A stretch of DNA of 64,000 bases from an uncultured Porphyromonadaceae bacterium (GTDB lineage Bacteria; Bacteroidota; Bacteroidia; Bacteroidales; Muribaculaceae). The notes beneath the pieces were generated by a model. The model saw only the letters and a list, made by a program, of their open reading frames with translations. It was not told where the DNA came from and made no database searches. Within the stretch, counting starts at the first letter, position 1. Every line of letters begins with the position of its first letter. The translations under genes were made by a program, and so were the position numbers. The DNA lies in assembly GCA_947175425.1 (NCBI GenBank), contig CAMWMR010000009.1, positions 16,381 through 80,380 of the forward strand, read 5' to 3'. Shown piece after piece: positions 63,942 through 64,000 of this stretch.

Positions 63942-64000
63942 CCCTCAATGTCAATGTACTCTTGCTGCTTCACCCCCAAACGAGGCGCGGTGGCAGCTAC
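63938..64000 (-). CDS. C-terminal tail of a minus-strand gene (cut by right edge)
   Basis: On the minus strand the last 63 nt read open as VAATAPRLGVKQQEYIDIEG then stop TAA at 63940-63938. The residues look coding and the stop sits against the convergent gene. Too short to identify. Confidence 0.4.
   Translation of the reverse strand, partial: VAATAPRLGVKQQEYIDIEG

Overview
The window looks like a chromosomal segment of a gut-type Bacteroidales bacterium, most likely a relative of Muribaculaceae. The clues are TTTG/TAnnTTTG promoters typical of Bacteroidota, a DUF4835/PorD-like protein, secreted proteins ending in a type IX-like C-terminal domain, a DUF5024-like protein beside an ECF sigma factor, and a diheme-type succinate dehydrogenase/fumarate reductase. 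G+C looks close to one half by eye. No rRNA, tRNA, CRISPR array, insertion sequence or phage gene was recognised.

Layout. 1-6.9 kb (minus): a housekeeping operon from its own promoter: dnaN, a DEDDh exonuclease, coaBC, a DUF4835 protein, recN, rlmB, then a gene cut by the left edge. 7-11 kb (minus): a four-gene operon of Ser/Thr-like kinase, TerY-like VWA protein, PP2C phosphatase and a LIM-DA1-type zinc peptidase, the most unusual system here, with fabD upstream behind a terminator. 12-21 kb (plus): tatA, tatC, a DAACS symporter, the small SRP RNA, a DUF2284 protein, a SulP transporter and the acetate pair pta-ackA. 19.2-22.2 kb: three sugar-activation genes of sialic/legionaminic type (2-epimerase, CMP-sugar synthetase, CBS-nucleotidyltransferase). 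22.2-25.4 kb: obg, prmC, recX and a small Rossmann protein. 25.5-27 kb: two almost identical outer-membrane protein genes in tandem. 27-31.2 kb (minus): a SecB-like small protein, a secreted six-hairpin glycosidase and tilS.

31.4-42.9 kb (plus): xth, an M16 peptidase, dacB, a small acidic protein, rsmI, a coiled-coil lipoprotein, asd, a CPA2 antiporter and a SpoU methyltransferase. 42.8-44.5 kb (minus): an outer-membrane barrel protein and an ADP-ribosylglycohydrolase, whose promoter is back-to-back with that of the sdhCAB operon (44.7-48.7 kb). 48.7-53.3 kb: clpB with a structured leader, a membrane protein with an SH3-like tail and an exported Ntn-type hydrolase. 53.2-59.4 kb (minus): a polysaccharide export/polymerisation operon (Wza, Wzc, Wzx, Wzy types) with no glycosyltransferase. 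59.6-62 kb (minus): two paralogous secreted proteins with a shared C-terminal sorting-like domain. 62.2-63.9 kb (plus): ECF sigma factor, probable membrane anti-sigma partner and a DUF5024-like exported protein; the window ends in the tail of a minus-strand gene.

Most genes are central metabolism, repair or envelope functions. The accessory signals are the kinase/VWA/phosphatase/DA1 operon, the nonulosonate-type trio, the duplicated barrel genes, the glycosyltransferase-free capsule-type operon and the paralogous CTD proteins. All functional calls are from reading sequence motifs; no database search was run.
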